Positions 21,543-33,278 of a stretch of 64,000 bases of DNA are shown here, one piece after another. Under the pieces are notes generated by a model. That model made no database searches. It was not told the origin of the DNA and saw only the letters and a list, made by a program, of their open reading frames with translations. This stretch comes from Hermodice carunculata (taxonomy: Eukaryota; Annelida; Polychaeta; Eunicida; Amphinomidae). The translations under genes and the position numbers were made by a program. The stretch's first letter is position 1. The number at the start of each line of letters is the position of its first letter. Where the stretch lies: NCBI GenBank assembly GCA_964020975.1, contig OZ026623.1, forward strand, positions 77,550,914 through 77,614,913. Reading direction: 5' to 3'.

Positions 21543-23609
21543 CTGAAAAATGACACCACCATGTTTTATGAACTCAAGAAAGCTCTGGCTCTCACACAAC
21601 AGCAAGTCAAGTTTTATATCCAGCAAAGAGAAGGAAGGAAACGGATGCACCGCCCTCACCCACTAAAGTAGGATTCACTCCACAGTGTGTGTGTGTTCAG
21701 CACAGTAGTCAATGGCTCTGTAACAATAAGCTCCCTCTACTTGAAAATCCAGTTCATATCTTACATTAAAATTGTACACACCACTGTTTCAACCCAACAC
21801 CATTTTCACTTCAGGTGGTACAAACTTCATAGGACACTGTCTCATCAATATTATCCATGTATCAATTTTCTGGTCACCACTGGAGGCATATCCTACTATT
21901 CTTTTAAACCTATTCCATTTGATAAAACAAACTGAGTACACAGAACACATGATGCAGGGACAGATCTAGGCTTTCAAAATTTGTAACCAAATTGGGAAAT
22001 AACAGTAATCACTGCATAATTTGACCTATTATAAACTATCATATGATTTATGCTGAAGTAAATTAGCCATTTGCAAATTTCTTTGGCCAAATGACTGAAA
22101 CATTAGCATTTGGCTCATTGGCTAATGGCACCAGCGGTACCTGACAATGGATGTCACATGGAAAAGGTCTTTGCCCTAAGTCAATCCCTCTTGTGGAATA
22201 CCACACAGCAAGTAAACATGTTGGACCAGACATGTATATATAGCATGACCAGGAAGCTAAATGACGACATGACGAGAAAGAAAATATGGAGATATTGTCA
22301 ACAGGTAGACAGTGGGGGCATATATGTTTTTTTCAAACATTACTTTAAAATTGCTTGAATCGTAATGTTGCTTGTGAAGGTTTCTCCTATCCCAAAGTCC
22401 GAACAGATATTTTTATTCACTTTCACAAAATTAAAACACTCCACAAATCCTGTGAAGTCATCCTTGACTTACAAAATTTAATTTAACCTCTTCTTCACAT
22501 TTTTTTTTAAACGCATAAAATCCTAAACTGCAGGCACAAAGGCTGGACAAATATTTCTTGCAAGATGAAAGTTACTGATGCTATAGCAAGTTAGCAGTGA
22601 CTTTCACAAAGTACTGAATATAACTTCGGATTCAAATATAAAGTATGGTAAAGTACATGTATACAATGTACATTTTCTGAAAGCTAACAAACTGGAGATG
22701 CTATTCATTTCACATTCCTTACGTCCTGTTGGTTGCAATGTTTGTTTAACAATTACACAAGTGATCATCATAATTTACCACAAATTTCTCTTCAACTTCT
22801 TTAAGTTTGAACCTTTTGACTTCAAATCTGCAGCAAACTGAAGTTAATGTAGTGAAACAAACAAGCATGTCTCAGATTTTCCAATTTGTGTTCTGTTTTG
22901 TCACCACAGTTGGCCAAAGTTAGCTTGCCTTTGATGTGTCATCTTTTCAACTTCAAGCAGTTGCATATAAGGAGCAACAAGCTTTTTAGATTTATAGTGT
23001 GTTCTATAGTTTGCCACTGACTTGATATCAAAATCTATTAGAATGTAGCAGTTTAAGCCAAATTTCTGTCAAAAAATGATAATCTCTTTTGCATACTTTT
23101 ATAATTACAGTGTAAACATTGTACCCACTAGACACTACTACAGTGCCACTGAATTATTCCTTCGGTTGTATACCTTCCAAAAATATTATACCTTATTAGG
23201 CTTCTTCGGTGTATTGAGAGAGTTATCTAAAGAAAAGTGTCCTTCATCATTAAACCAACTGCTAACTTGCTGTATATCCTTTATAGACATAAAGAATCTA
23301 GCATCAGGTGCCAGTTGCATACATTTGTGGCATGAATTCTTGCACTTTTGGGTTTTCACAAGGCCTGTCAAGCAAAAACCACTAAAAAACCAAAGTGTAT
23401 GCGAAAGGAGCTGCAAAAAAATCTCTGCATCAGAGTAAATTATCCTTTGGCCCTTTATCCACTTCCCTTTCTACTGGCTTAAGTAACGAATGTGGAATGA
23501 GTAGCAATATTGACAACTTATCTACAACTGGTTGAGGATACAAAAAGGACATACGGTCTGAGACAAGTGCTAGGTATGCGAGAAATACAGAAAGTATACA
23601 CTGACGTAC

Positions 23610-23694
23610 CACATTGCTGGTTAGTTCATGTTTCCCGTCCTTGTAGATAAACTGTATGTTATGCATCCCAGACTGTTCAGGCACTCGCCGATTT
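23610..23694 (-). CDS. SMCHD1: SMCHD1 exon 32
   Basis: 85 bp: NRRVPEQSGMHNIQFIYKDG, ending phase 0 at a GTACGT donor. Confidence 0.9.
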
Positions 23695-23970
23695 CTGTGA
23701 ACACAAAATACTTTTGTTCTGAACCTGTGCATTTACTCTGTTTGCTGCATTGAAACAAGATGTTGATGACAACGCAACACACTGAAGAAAACTTGAAAAT
23801 ACTACAACATAAAATACCAATAAAAAATGGCTCTCAGGAATCTTAGGACCAAAATGTCAGGAGCCCACAAAAAAGTTAATTCTCATGACAGACAAAACCA
23901 CAACATTTTTATTCCAGAAAGTCTGTTCATTGTCCCATTTTCTTTTCCACCTCACAGAACATTTACTCAC

Positions 23971-24139
23971 TTAAAATAAAACATTCCATCCAGGTCATTC
24001 TTGCGTCGAGCATCTGGGGACTGTGTGACCGGTTTCCCGGGAGTCTTATCCATGGACTGCCACAGCTTCATGTTGAGACAGGAAGGCTTGGCTGTGGACA
24101 ATAAACTCTCGTCCTCCCCTAACACTTTTACTGTGAAAT
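23971..24139 (-). CDS. SMCHD1: SMCHD1 exon 31: Ig-like repeat
   Basis: 169 bp: FTVKVLGEDESLLSTAKPS, NMKLWQSMDK and DGMFYF, as in SMCHD1 (ISVISEDDSI...ISMKMWK...GCFYFRD). Confidence 0.94.
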
Positions 24140-24865
24140 CTGTCAAAAACCAGGAAAATCAGGAACATGCAACTCACCCACTCCTTTACCTTCTTTTATC
24201 GAAATAAATTAGTATGTTTACCTTTCAATGATATTTACAAAATTTCTTATAATTCGGTGAAGTCGGTCCAGAAGTTTTAGAACAGTGCCAAAAATCTATG
24301 GCTGCATGCTTTTACTTCCTTTATCAAAAGAGAAGGTCAGTCTTTCAATGAAACTAGAACATTTTCTCTCATAATTCACTGTCTCACAAATCACATATGC
24401 AGGGAGAGAAGAGTTCCCAAAACAACTGCTTACATAGATGTTTTCCTTTTTTGTGTAATTGCACAATTTTCGCGGCAAAATGAAACAGCTGACCGTCTGA
24501 TATACCCAGTTAACTTTCTTTACAGAACTCATTTCACATAACAAGAGCAGTAACACTGGATCATTGACATCAAATAAAGTTTGCTTTTTTAAAAAAATGG
24601 TAATAAGCACTTATCAAACACAAAAATTGCACAGCAGCAGTGCACTTAAACCACTTTGTTAATTCATCCTAAATTTTCAGCAGCAAACTAGGCCAAGGTA
24701 CTGGGTCCCCCAGGTGTTTACACGATAACCTGACCTCAACTGGTCCTTTTGAGAATAACCAAAAGTTTTTTTGGCACACATCACATTACCCCTGTCCAAA
24801 ATTTCTTGTTGATTAATCTTTATAACTCTCCCCCAAATGATATAAAATTGTACATTTGTACATAC

Positions 24866-25023
24866 CTGGCAAGTTTCCGCCCACTGTGTAGGTGGCATTC
24901 TTATCATATTCCATTGTAAGGCTGACCGGTTTAGTAGGGTCTGGTTGAATACTTATTTTAATTTTGGGTCCAGAGATGGTTGTACGGCCTACAAACGCTT
25001 TGGGCTGGATTTCAAAGACACCC
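24866..25023 (-). CDS. SMCHD1: SMCHD1 exon 30: Ig-like repeat
   Basis: 158 bp: GVFEIQPKAFVGRTTISG, then PDPTKPVSLTMEYDKNATY and GGNLPG, matching the vertebrate PDPEKPVRLNVKYDKDASF. Confidence 0.95.
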
Positions 25024-25704
25024 CTGAAATGGTAGAAAGACAAAAATGTCACAAATGAAATGTTTTGCAAATGTATCCGATATTCCATGTATTTCACTCT
25101 TAGGCAAAGCTACCTTACCAATAAGGTACAGAAGGTTCTTGAACTATCCTGTAAAGGGGGGGGGGCACTGCAGCCAGAAGGATTCCAGTTGTATATTGTC
25201 ATTACTTTCCGATATAATCTCGATTTGTGTCACTTTAAACCTGCTGTACATAGAAATGTCAAATTTCTCACTACAAAGCTACATAATACAGTTCAAATGT
25301 GTGCATAAATTTTATCACCCTGAATGCCGAAGTAACAAATTCATTCAAGGCTACTATAACATATGGTCCATTGGGAGTACACAATTCCAGCCAAAATGTG
25401 TTGTGTGTAAATGTACTGCACATTAAACCTCTTTGGAGGAGTCACATCTATGCTACTGCATTCTCGTTCACAAAGCTGCAATCCTTTCCCCTGCGTAAAC
25501 AATGGAAAATGTCTCAAAGTAATGAGCGTTTCTGGTAATCTGTTTTCGGTGCATATATCCATAGGTCAGACTTGTTCGATACATGCACATTGCTTTTGGG
25601 TGCAACTACCGTTTTGGGTTGCCATGGTTACAGTGGAATAACAAGAATGATGGCCAAAATGAGCGAGCCAACAAAACCCTGATTTACCCAATTCACACGC
25701 TTAC

Positions 25705-25784
25705 CTTTTACCTGCCACAATCAGATGACCAAAGTCTGCGATACCTTTGTTGTCAGTTCTCGTTGGTAATGTTGCTGGCATCAA
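25705..25784 (-). CDS. SMCHD1: SMCHD1 exon 29, tandem donor
   Basis: 80 bp: LMPATLPTRTDNKGIADFG, LIVAGK. Two GT donors lie 7 bp apart (GTAAAAG|GTAAGC); only the distal one (used here) keeps frame with exon 30. Use of the proximal donor would shift the frame. Confidence 0.9.
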
Positions 25785-26560
25785 CTGCAAGGGTAAATTT
25801 TACGTTGATAACATTTGATTAAACATACAACTTTACATGACAACACTTCACACTGGACCAACAGCTAACATTGTAGATTTCAATTACATCTGCTCGGTAT
25901 CTATATGTACAGCATTACACAATTCCACAAAGTTTAGACTCGCAACCCTCATTACACGGTCATTAAATTCTGATGCAAGTAACTTTTGTTGGTGTCCTGC
26001 TGCAGACCTACTTCAATTGCATCTGCTAAGAGTAATTTTCATAAATCTAAGCCTGAGAAATGTATAAAAAACAACTTAATGGTTCAAAATATCTCGTTTG
26101 TCAGCGTCATCTGCTTTTGAAAATTGAGTCAATGCTTGTTGTGTTTTGATGGGTTGCTGATCACATTTGAAGACTCGGATCACCCATTACTGTTCCCCCA
26201 TGACTTTGCATGTCAAGCATCTGAGCAGGCAGAACTGTGTATTTAAGCAATTGTACACATTGTCAAGTAACTATCCCTTATGCCTTGCTCAAGATGTGGT
26301 TTGCCTCACTCATGCTAAGCTGCAAGTGTCCCAGACCACATATGATGTGGTTGTGACGAACTCCTGGTCACTAGAACAAGTAACCTCATCTTTTTGTCAC
26401 TGAACAAATTCAAACAATTGTACATTTCTAGTTGGAATAAAACAATGTTCCAGAGCCAAAGCAACTTAACTTGCCATTATTAAAACTTAAGTTTTCGACA
26501 CCAGCCCTGTCCGACTCCATGAAGGCGTGGCAGTAGAGCACAGAGTGGTTTATATCTTAC

Positions 26561-26686
26561 CTTAATACCTGGATCCTTGGCTACTTGTACCTTGATGTTG
26601 GGCTCTGGGGTGGCGTTGCCCATGTCATCACAAAGCTGTACTAGCAGAGACTGTCGTAACTTGGTCTCATTATATATGGTGACTGG
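26561..26686 (-). CDS. SMCHD1: SMCHD1 exon 28: Ig-like repeat
   Basis: 126 bp, 42 codons, phase 0: PVTIYNETKLRQSLLVQL, then CDDMGNATPEPNIKVQVAK. Confidence 0.94.
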
Positions 26687-26838
26687 CTGCAATCAGAACA
26701 CGGATGTCATCAATTATCATTGGTTAGTCTGCTTGACACAAAATCTGTCATTGGGATGGTTAATTGTGACTTGTAGTATCAGGGGCTACCTAAAGACTTA
26801 TGGGGTTTGTTGATAAGCCAAACCAGCATCTCAACAAG

Positions 26839-27190
26839 GCATGCTCAGTGAACTCTGTCCTCTATTCAGATCACAGTTCACTGGATACAACTTTCACTTA
26901 ACACAGAAATATAAAGCAGTCCAGCTTAAAACTACTCAGTTGCTCTCAGTGACAGCTCCACAATTTCAGAGCTTTGCTCGTGTTTGTTACTTTCAAAAGA
27001 ATGTGCCGTCTTCATACTTTTTTAAAAATTGGCCCAGGAAGGTCACGTTTTATTTTGGTTAGCAGGGTACCTCATCTACTTGCAGAAGGAAAGGTCACTC
27101 CTGGTGTTGAATGACCTCTGACCCAATCTGCCTGTGCTGCGTGTGCCAACTCTGCTTATTTGGTGACATTGAATAATTTATTGACAGTGC
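26839..27190 (+). repeat. Dispersed repeat, copy B (shared with 15245-15640)
   Basis: GGCATGCTCAGTGAACTCTG, GAAAGGTCACTCCTGGTGTT and GAATGACCTCTGACC align with copy A. Lies in the SMCHD1 intron between exons 27 and 28. Confidence 0.6.
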
Positions 27191-27496
27191 TGTGTGCACA
27201 CCTTCTGGTTACTTTCTTCTTGTGGCTTGCAGGTAGACCCAAACCATGTTGTTCCACTAACATCATATTGTTGGTCATTTTATTTAATATTACTTCATTT
27301 ACCTATTAATTTATCATTATTATCTGCCAAATGGGTAAGACTGACACATCAAACCACTTTTCTGTCAGGCCCTGTTCTATCTTTTCTTAATTCAATTGAA
27401 CTTTTGATCACAGAATCAACCATGGTCATGTGACTGATTTCTAGCTATCCTATTGGCTCCTTCACTCCACACATGAAAAGTTACTGTGCAGCCTAC

Positions 27497-27655
27497 CTGT
27501 GAAAGATCCCAGCCTGGCAAGCTGATCTTTGATGGTGGCCCAGCCACCATCTGTAGTCTGACATAGTCAGTGAAGTCCCTCCATCTCACACACACCTCCT
27601 TGCTGCCTAGTGGAACTCCCTCAAACTTGATGCCCCTGATGAGGAACCCCGAGGT
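27497..27655 (-). CDS. SMCHD1: SMCHD1 exon 27: Ig-like repeat
   Basis: 159 bp, 53 codons, phase 0: SGFLIRGIKFEGVPLG, then EVCVRWRDFTDYVRLQ and VAGPPSKISLPGW, matching the vertebrate [21 protein letters not shown]. Confidence 0.95.
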
Positions 27656-28053
27656 CTGAAGGAATACAAGAGATGGATACCTTCATCAACCGAGGAGGAA
27701 AAGCAGTGTAGAATGCAGCAAAACAGCAGCATGCCCACCCAAAAAGTAAGCACAATGGAGGTTGTACATGAAAACGTTATAGGCCATTGTTGCAAAAAGA
27801 AAGCACTGTAGAAGTTAAAAATATATTCCTATATGCAGAAGCTAAAAAAAAAAAAAAAATGTTTACCTATTGAAATTGGTCAGCGCACACTTCTGTGCAT
27901 TAATGTCTGACATGAAGCACTTTTGTGTCCAAATTTGCTGCTTTGCTCATTGAATCTAATGGCCAAACTAACTGGTGTTTAAATCATGTAACATTACTGA
28001 AACTTTGTAGACTGTGTTGTCTTCTCCTTGTCAAGCCTAGCACATATCCTTAC

Positions 28054-28134
28054 CTGTTCCAGGGCTCTCTCTGTCTCGTGTACCACAAGGCCCTCTCCTG
28101 ACACCTGCAGATCTTTGAGGGCAGCCACTGGCCA
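28054..28134 (-). CDS. SMCHD1: SMCHD1 exon 26
   Basis: 81 bp, 27 codons, phase 0 at both ends: WPVAALKDLQVSGEGLVVHE. Position and phase agree with the poorly conserved Ser-rich segment of vertebrate SMCHD1. Confidence 0.9.
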
Positions 28135-28599
28135 CTGAAAATACATAGATCCCACTGGGTGAACATGTGCCTCATGCTTTTAATTGAAGACCCATACCCA
28201 CTCCTCTACTTCTTCATTCTGTTTCTCAGCGCAATATTCTTAAGTGATAAACCAATCCAAAATGCATGCATTGTATTCACATCTGGACCATGCATGCCAT
28301 CATATTACCTTTAACCCCAACCTTCCACAAGTAAATTTCTGGCTAATTCCCTTATTTATGTAACTGTACTACCCATGGAGCACCACAGGTAATCCCTTCT
28401 GAGGGTTTGATGAAGAAAGCAAAAGCTGTCGTGCCCAGCTTACAAGTCTGCAGTTGTGCCCTCTGGTGGCCAATATGGCCTGACCAACCCCTAAAATCTG
28501 AAAAATTCAGATTCACTGCTCAGCATCTGCCACGTTAGTGCTTCTTTTTCAGCACTCTCTTCAAGAAAGCTTTGTGGTTTCTCCCCATCTCAGTTGAGT

Positions 28600-28811
28600 T
28601 ACAGTGAAAACTCATTACAATGACACCATCTGTTCCCTTAAAAATATGTCAGATAGCTGAATATGTTAGATAAATGAATCCAAGCTGAATATGTTAGATA
28701 AATGAATCCAACCAAAAAAAAAAAAAAAAAGAACTTTTGCCATTCAAAACTTGTGTCATTATAATGAATATGTCGGATATCTGAGTGTCTTTATAATGAT
28801 ATTTCACTGTA
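28600..28811. mobile_element. TA-flanked MITE (CAGTGAAAACTCATTA family), copy 1
   Basis: TACAGTGAAAACTCATTACA at the left and TATAATGATATTTCACTGTA at the right are inverted. Inside, a 31-bp unit (GCTGAATATGTTAGATAAAT...) is duplicated in tandem at about 28656-28710. The ends resemble autonomous pogo elements (CAGTGAAACCTC type). Confidence 0.75.
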
Positions 28812-28902
28812 CCGTGTATTCTAAGCATCATTTTATTAATTTGCTTTCTGGTAAAGAGAACCAGGAGACAAGAAATGATGGCCTCCCGACACAGAGTGCT
28901 CA

Positions 28903-29144
28903 GTTAACCCTTAAACGGTCATAGTACTGGACCGACTCTGAGTCAGCAGTTTACTTTGGCACACCGAGGTGCATCAACAAAAGCTGTTGAGTATTGACAT
29001 GTTATCCTCAAAAGTCTTCTCTGAAATTGTCATTGAAACTATATTTACACAGGACAATATTTAATGAAAATGATGAAACAGACACCCTCTGGAATTATAA
29101 CTTGCTGTAGACCGGTGTGACTGGGAAAGCGTAAAGAGGGTTAA
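28903..29144. mobile_element. Short TIR element, diverged copy beside SMCHD1 exon 25
   Basis: GTTAACCCTTAAACGGTC at the left and GGGAAAGCGTAAAGAGGGTTAA at the right, with AGTCAGCAGTTTAC...AAAAGCTGTTGAG inside. The right end is 8 bp from the exon 25 donor. Confidence 0.6.
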
Positions 29145-29152
29145 AGACTTAC

Positions 29153-29282
29153 TCTTTTAATTTCATTGCCGTGCTTGTCCGTGACATTGATCAGTATGTC
29201 GCCTGCCAGTTTCTCCCCCAGTCTCAACTTGTTGCTTCCACTGAGTCTGCATTTAATCTGGGCAGGATCCCCTGGTGCTGAC
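29153..29282 (-). CDS. SMCHD1: SMCHD1 exon 25: Ig-like repeat
   Basis: 130 bp: SAPGDPAQIKCRLSGSNK, then DILINVTDKHGNEIK. The acceptor was fixed by phase (AA+G): using the nearer AG would break the frame. A short inverted-repeat element ends 8 bp from its donor. Confidence 0.93.
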
Positions 29283-30248
29283 CTTTATTCAACAAATGCA
29301 ACCAGTCAACAGCATGAAGCAAAATCAACCCTTTAACCATCAAACTCAACAAAAGTACCCTTCAAGATATACTAGAACAGCACAACAGAGTGACTAGAGG
29401 GCACCACTGGTCAGAGGGGTCACCTGGCATCTCCTGCCATGTCTGATTTTTGGAAGATGTCAGGTGATCCCTCCGGACCGGTGCTGTCCTCAGGTGGCGA
29501 TTCAGGTATTATACCCTCATGCAATTGTCAAATCACTGCGTCAATTATTTCACCTACATGGACTCTTCATAAAACAAAGGAAAAATATATTTTGCATATG
29601 TTGCCAACATCAGCTTTAAAGCACTGTCTCAACTCATTCTATTCACTGAAAAAAGGAAAAACATTATACTTTGAGTAACTCTTTTATTTAATGCTGTCAG
29701 GCACTTGCGCAGTCTATCTTTTTTTTTTTAAATGAAATTATACGACTTGTTTTGCTTTTTTTTGTAATAAAATCTGGTACAAATGTAAAAAAAAAAAAAT
29801 GCTGTCACTAATTTCGTGCAAAATATACCTGGAGATATTGTTGATTTGCATGGCCAACCAGAAAACCCTGTATCAGAACATCGTGGAGTGCTATTGTGTG
29901 CCCTACATGAGCTACCTTCTTTGGTGCTCAAGGAAGAAAACATCACCATGATCTTAACCAAAAGGAGAAATTATGTTGTTGTGTCCAACCCTTGCCAATA
30001 CAACTTTGTGACTCCAGCATAAAGTAAAGCAGCTTAGCTCATTAACCCTTATGACAGAATAAAGCGAAAGAGCTAACTTTTGTTATACAAAGTAAAAGAG
30101 GTGAACTTGTAAGTCCTTATGATGGATTTCACATTGGTAATGTAAATCATCAATACTCTGTATCATACTAACATTCACAGTCAATTCTTCTTAAATGTCA
30201 CTACAAAAGAAACATTTCTAACTTATGCCGCTAAGAAACTTTGCTTAC

Positions 30249-30394
30249 TTGACTGTGAAGGAGGCTTCCACAGCATTGAGTCCCGTCAGGCTCACCAGGC
30301 AATATTTGGTTTCAGTCAGAGTGTTTGGAACCTTAATATCTGGTAAACATCCTTTTAATAGCATCTCTTTTGATAACTTAGGGGTCCAGTTCAC
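30249..30394 (-). CDS. SMCHD1: SMCHD1 exon 24: Ig-like repeat
   Basis: 146 bp: VNWTPKLSKEMLLKGCLPD, IKVPNTLTETKYCLVSL and EASFTVK, very close to VNWTPEINKEHLLQGLLPD in vertebrates. Confidence 0.95.
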
Positions 30395-30460
30395 CTGCAG
30401 GAATAAAAAAATATATACATATATGTGTATATACATGTGTGTGTGTGTATATATATATAT

Positions 30461-30862
30461 ATTAGAACCTGACCGAACCCGAGCTTACTGGGTTTCAGGA
30501 TTGAATCCCGGCTTGGCTTCGGCGTTTACAGTCGCTAAACTTTCGGGTTCGGTTAAAACTGTCAATGTTGGCAATTAAGTTAAATAAAAAGGTCACTGAG
30601 GTTACTTTTCGTACTTTTATACACTTTAAACAATGCAACAAACGATACTTTGCCATAAAGTGCGTCATATGTGTTGCATTAATTGCCTTAATTACATTAA
30701 CAATAGTATGCCCCAGTGCCAAAGGGTAACAGTTATAAACCCCCGTCGAATGTTCTCATGTTTGAATTGCATATACCAAACCTGAACGGTGCCTTCGGGA
30801 TCGGTAATGTGTACCCAGTATCGAGATCCCGGTTCAGTTTCCAATTGCATGCTTGGTCAGGC

Positions 30863-30868
<6 letters not shown>
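30461..30868. mobile_element. DNA element inserted in an AT microsatellite (ATTAGAACCTGACC ends)
   Basis: ATTAGAACCTGACCGAACCC at the left pairs with TTGGTCAGGCTCTAAT at the right; both outer sides are (AT)n, so the target duplication cannot be read. 408 bp, no coding capacity, perhaps hAT-like; only the ends support this. Confidence 0.65.
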
Positions 30869-30919
<51 letters not shown>

Positions 30920-30920
<1 letters not shown>

Positions 30921-30974
30921 CCACAGGGACTGGCTTGAGTGATTGATTAATGTATGTATGTATGTATATGTATG

Positions 30975-31056
<82 letters not shown>

Positions 31057-31129
31057 TATACACATATACTTATACATACATACATACACATACATACATT
31101 AATCAATCACTCAAGCCAGTCCCTGTGGC
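30920..31129. repeat. 210-bp palindrome with microsatellite centre
   Basis: GCCACAGGGACTGGCTTGAG with the following ~18 bases is matched without visible mismatch by its reverse complement ending at 31129. The arms continue into ATGTATGT/ACATACAT and an (AT)n core. Capable of forming a large cruciform or hairpin. SMCHD1 intron between exons 23 and 24. Confidence 0.93.
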
Positions 31130-31367
31130 TGCCTGACATGGGTCAAAGACTATATAACATTGTTATTGCCAATGCAAGATGTGATAGAATTTTCAACTGC
31201 CATTACCAGTCGCAGAAGACTTGACCTTACCATGCCTGCCTTCCAGTCAAACTCTTTCACTGGCTCTTTCAAACATCTTTACTCCTACTTGTTATCTGCA
31301 TACATCTGGTACAACAGCTGAATGTATCCAGTACCCATGGAATGGAGCTTAACAAATAAGGCCTTAC

Positions 31368-31435
31368 CTTCACTTTTGCTGCTAATTTTTCTTCAATCGG
31401 TTTCTCTCGCCCAGCTTCATCGAGTAACTTGAATT
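31368..31435 (-). CDS. SMCHD1: SMCHD1 exon 23: Ig-like repeat
   Basis: 68 bp: EFKLLDEAGREKPIEEKLAA, matching the vertebrate block [20 protein letters not shown]. Phase 0 out. Confidence 0.91.
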
Positions 31436-31794
31436 CTGGTAAAGAAATCGCAAAGATGTCAAGATCTGGATTGGTATAATTTCTTTAATCCCTAGTTTCC
31501 ATTGATGTCCACAGTTTTTACACTTTAGTTCATTTTCCCCATAGTTTGGTCTCAAAATACTATTATGAGATTTTTCAAAATTTCTCTTTTATTAATTTTA
31601 TGATAAAACAACTGTGGAAGCCAGTAAAGCACTATGAGATTGTCTCTACTCCGATCTTTTGTTCCTGAATGAATCCCTCTTATTACAATAACTCTTACCA
31701 AAGCTTCAAAACCAAGTGGCTATGAAATGAGATTTGAGTCCAATCTGTGTGCACCAACCAGCCACAATGTTGGGGTTGCGCACAAACATCTCAC

Positions 31795-31957
31795 CTATAC
31801 CCTGTATCATCTCCCCGGCTGCCCCGACGATGTCACTTCCACTTTTCACTGAGACACGGCTGTCATCTTTGTTCAGGTAAGTGACTTCTATACCAGATGC
31901 TTGGGTACTCGGGGTTACTTTGATCTTCTTTTCTACTCCAACGAGTCCTTTGACACT
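31795..31957 (-). CDS. SMCHD1: SMCHD1 exon 22: Ig-like repeat
   Basis: 163 bp, phase 0 in, phase 1 out: VEKKIKVTPSTQASGIEV, then SGSDIVGAAGEMIQGIG. Conservation with vertebrates is weaker here than in the flanking exons, but phase and position fit. Confidence 0.9.
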
Positions 31958-32529
31958 CTTCAAGCAAAAAACAAAAATATTAATATCTATAAAATGAATT
32001 TTCTGCAATGTTGATGTACATGCATATCTGCATGCATTTTTTTTTTTTTGGAGCAAAGATTACCAGACAGTGCCTGCTGTTGAAAACACTGAGTGTCAAC
32101 TTCACATATCTACTTCAATTTTTGCTCCCACATCACCAAGAATGACATGCTATCAGCACACAGCTTTCCTCTACACACACTGTGTGCACGTTGCCTGCAT
32201 GCACCAAGGAAAGCTGTGGACTTTAGTCCCCTGACAATCATGGACTTGTCAAAATACATGGCTCACACCACAAACAATCAATTTTACAACTCTCATGTAC
32301 TTTACAGACAAAGCGAAAACAGAACTATGAGTGAAACTGGTTGGATTACTTTCATTGCCTTTTTGGGTTCCGAGCCCTATAAGGTATTTTCATTTCAAAG
32401 GTACATTATGTGACTATTCCTTGTCTCTAAATACAATATTTGAGGAATGCATGAACTGAACTGAAAAAGAAATCATTTCCTGTCATTTCCTGGATCAAAA
32501 CAGCTTTGAAGTTAACCATATACATATAT

Positions 32530-32734
32530 GGTAAATTGCTTTAATTTCGCTGTAGTCTTATTTTCGCTTATTTTGCTGATGGCACAAAACCATGAAAATA
32601 AAAACACAGTGAAACAGTGTTTAAACACTGTTTAAATAGGAATTACGTCCAAAACAGTGAAATTAAAAATACAGCGAAATGTCAAAAATACAAAAACTGT
32701 GAAAATTCGTACACGCGAAAATAAAGCTATTTAC
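32530..32734. mobile_element. MITE with TAAATTGCTTTAATTTCGC ends
   Basis: GTAAATTGCTTTAATTTCGC at the left pairs with GCGAAAATAAAGCTATTTAC at the right. About 205 bp, A/T-rich, no coding capacity. Confidence 0.75.
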
Positions 32735-33278
32735 AGTAGTGTCACCAATACAAGCCTGCTTGAACTTGAGTATGACAAGGTTATCACATATGCTATGTGT
32801 CAACTTCATTGTGACAAAACATACGACTGACATATAATGGACACACAAACCATGGACCAATACTGAACTCAAAGGTCTATAAACCACATATACAATCCCA
32901 TGATTTCCAAAAAGAATGTGCTGCAGTGTTTTCCCAATATCAGTGCTATTCCATTCAGGTATACTGGTCCTGTCCTGAAAGACTGCATGCCCTTTTTCAA
33001 GCCACCCTCTCAACCCACTTACCTTTATTTCCTCCAACCTTTGATCCCTGGCTTAAACTCACAAAAAAAGAGTGATTTCTGCCGTAAATTTACGACCAAG
33101 AAAGTTAAATTCACCTGCCATGGAAAGCTACTTTTGGCCGGCGACAGGTACCACCTAAAACACTGTAGTCGTAGAAATTTTTGTGCTCAACTTAATATTG
33201 CACTATTCTCGCCAGTGCTTGATGCACAAAAATTACAATGTGCATAAATCTATCAGAAAATTGAAATGAAATTTACTG

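Larger units (their letters stand above)
19053..26560 (-). other. SMCHD1 introns between exons 28 and 35
   Basis: Between the listed exons and repeats these introns are A/T-rich with no further gene seen. The 2.07-kb intron 21543-23609 and the stretches at 24140-24865 and 25024-25704 hold no repeat I recognise. Poly-C/poly-A (19250-19275) and a G run (25157-25165) are simple sequence. Confidence 0.55.

Noticed and set aside
29728-30022. Overlapping readings on both strands left of SMCHD1 exon 24
   Set aside because: The plus-strand peptide looks protein-like in composition, but I could not match it to any family and it lacks splice sites; left as unassigned intron sequence.
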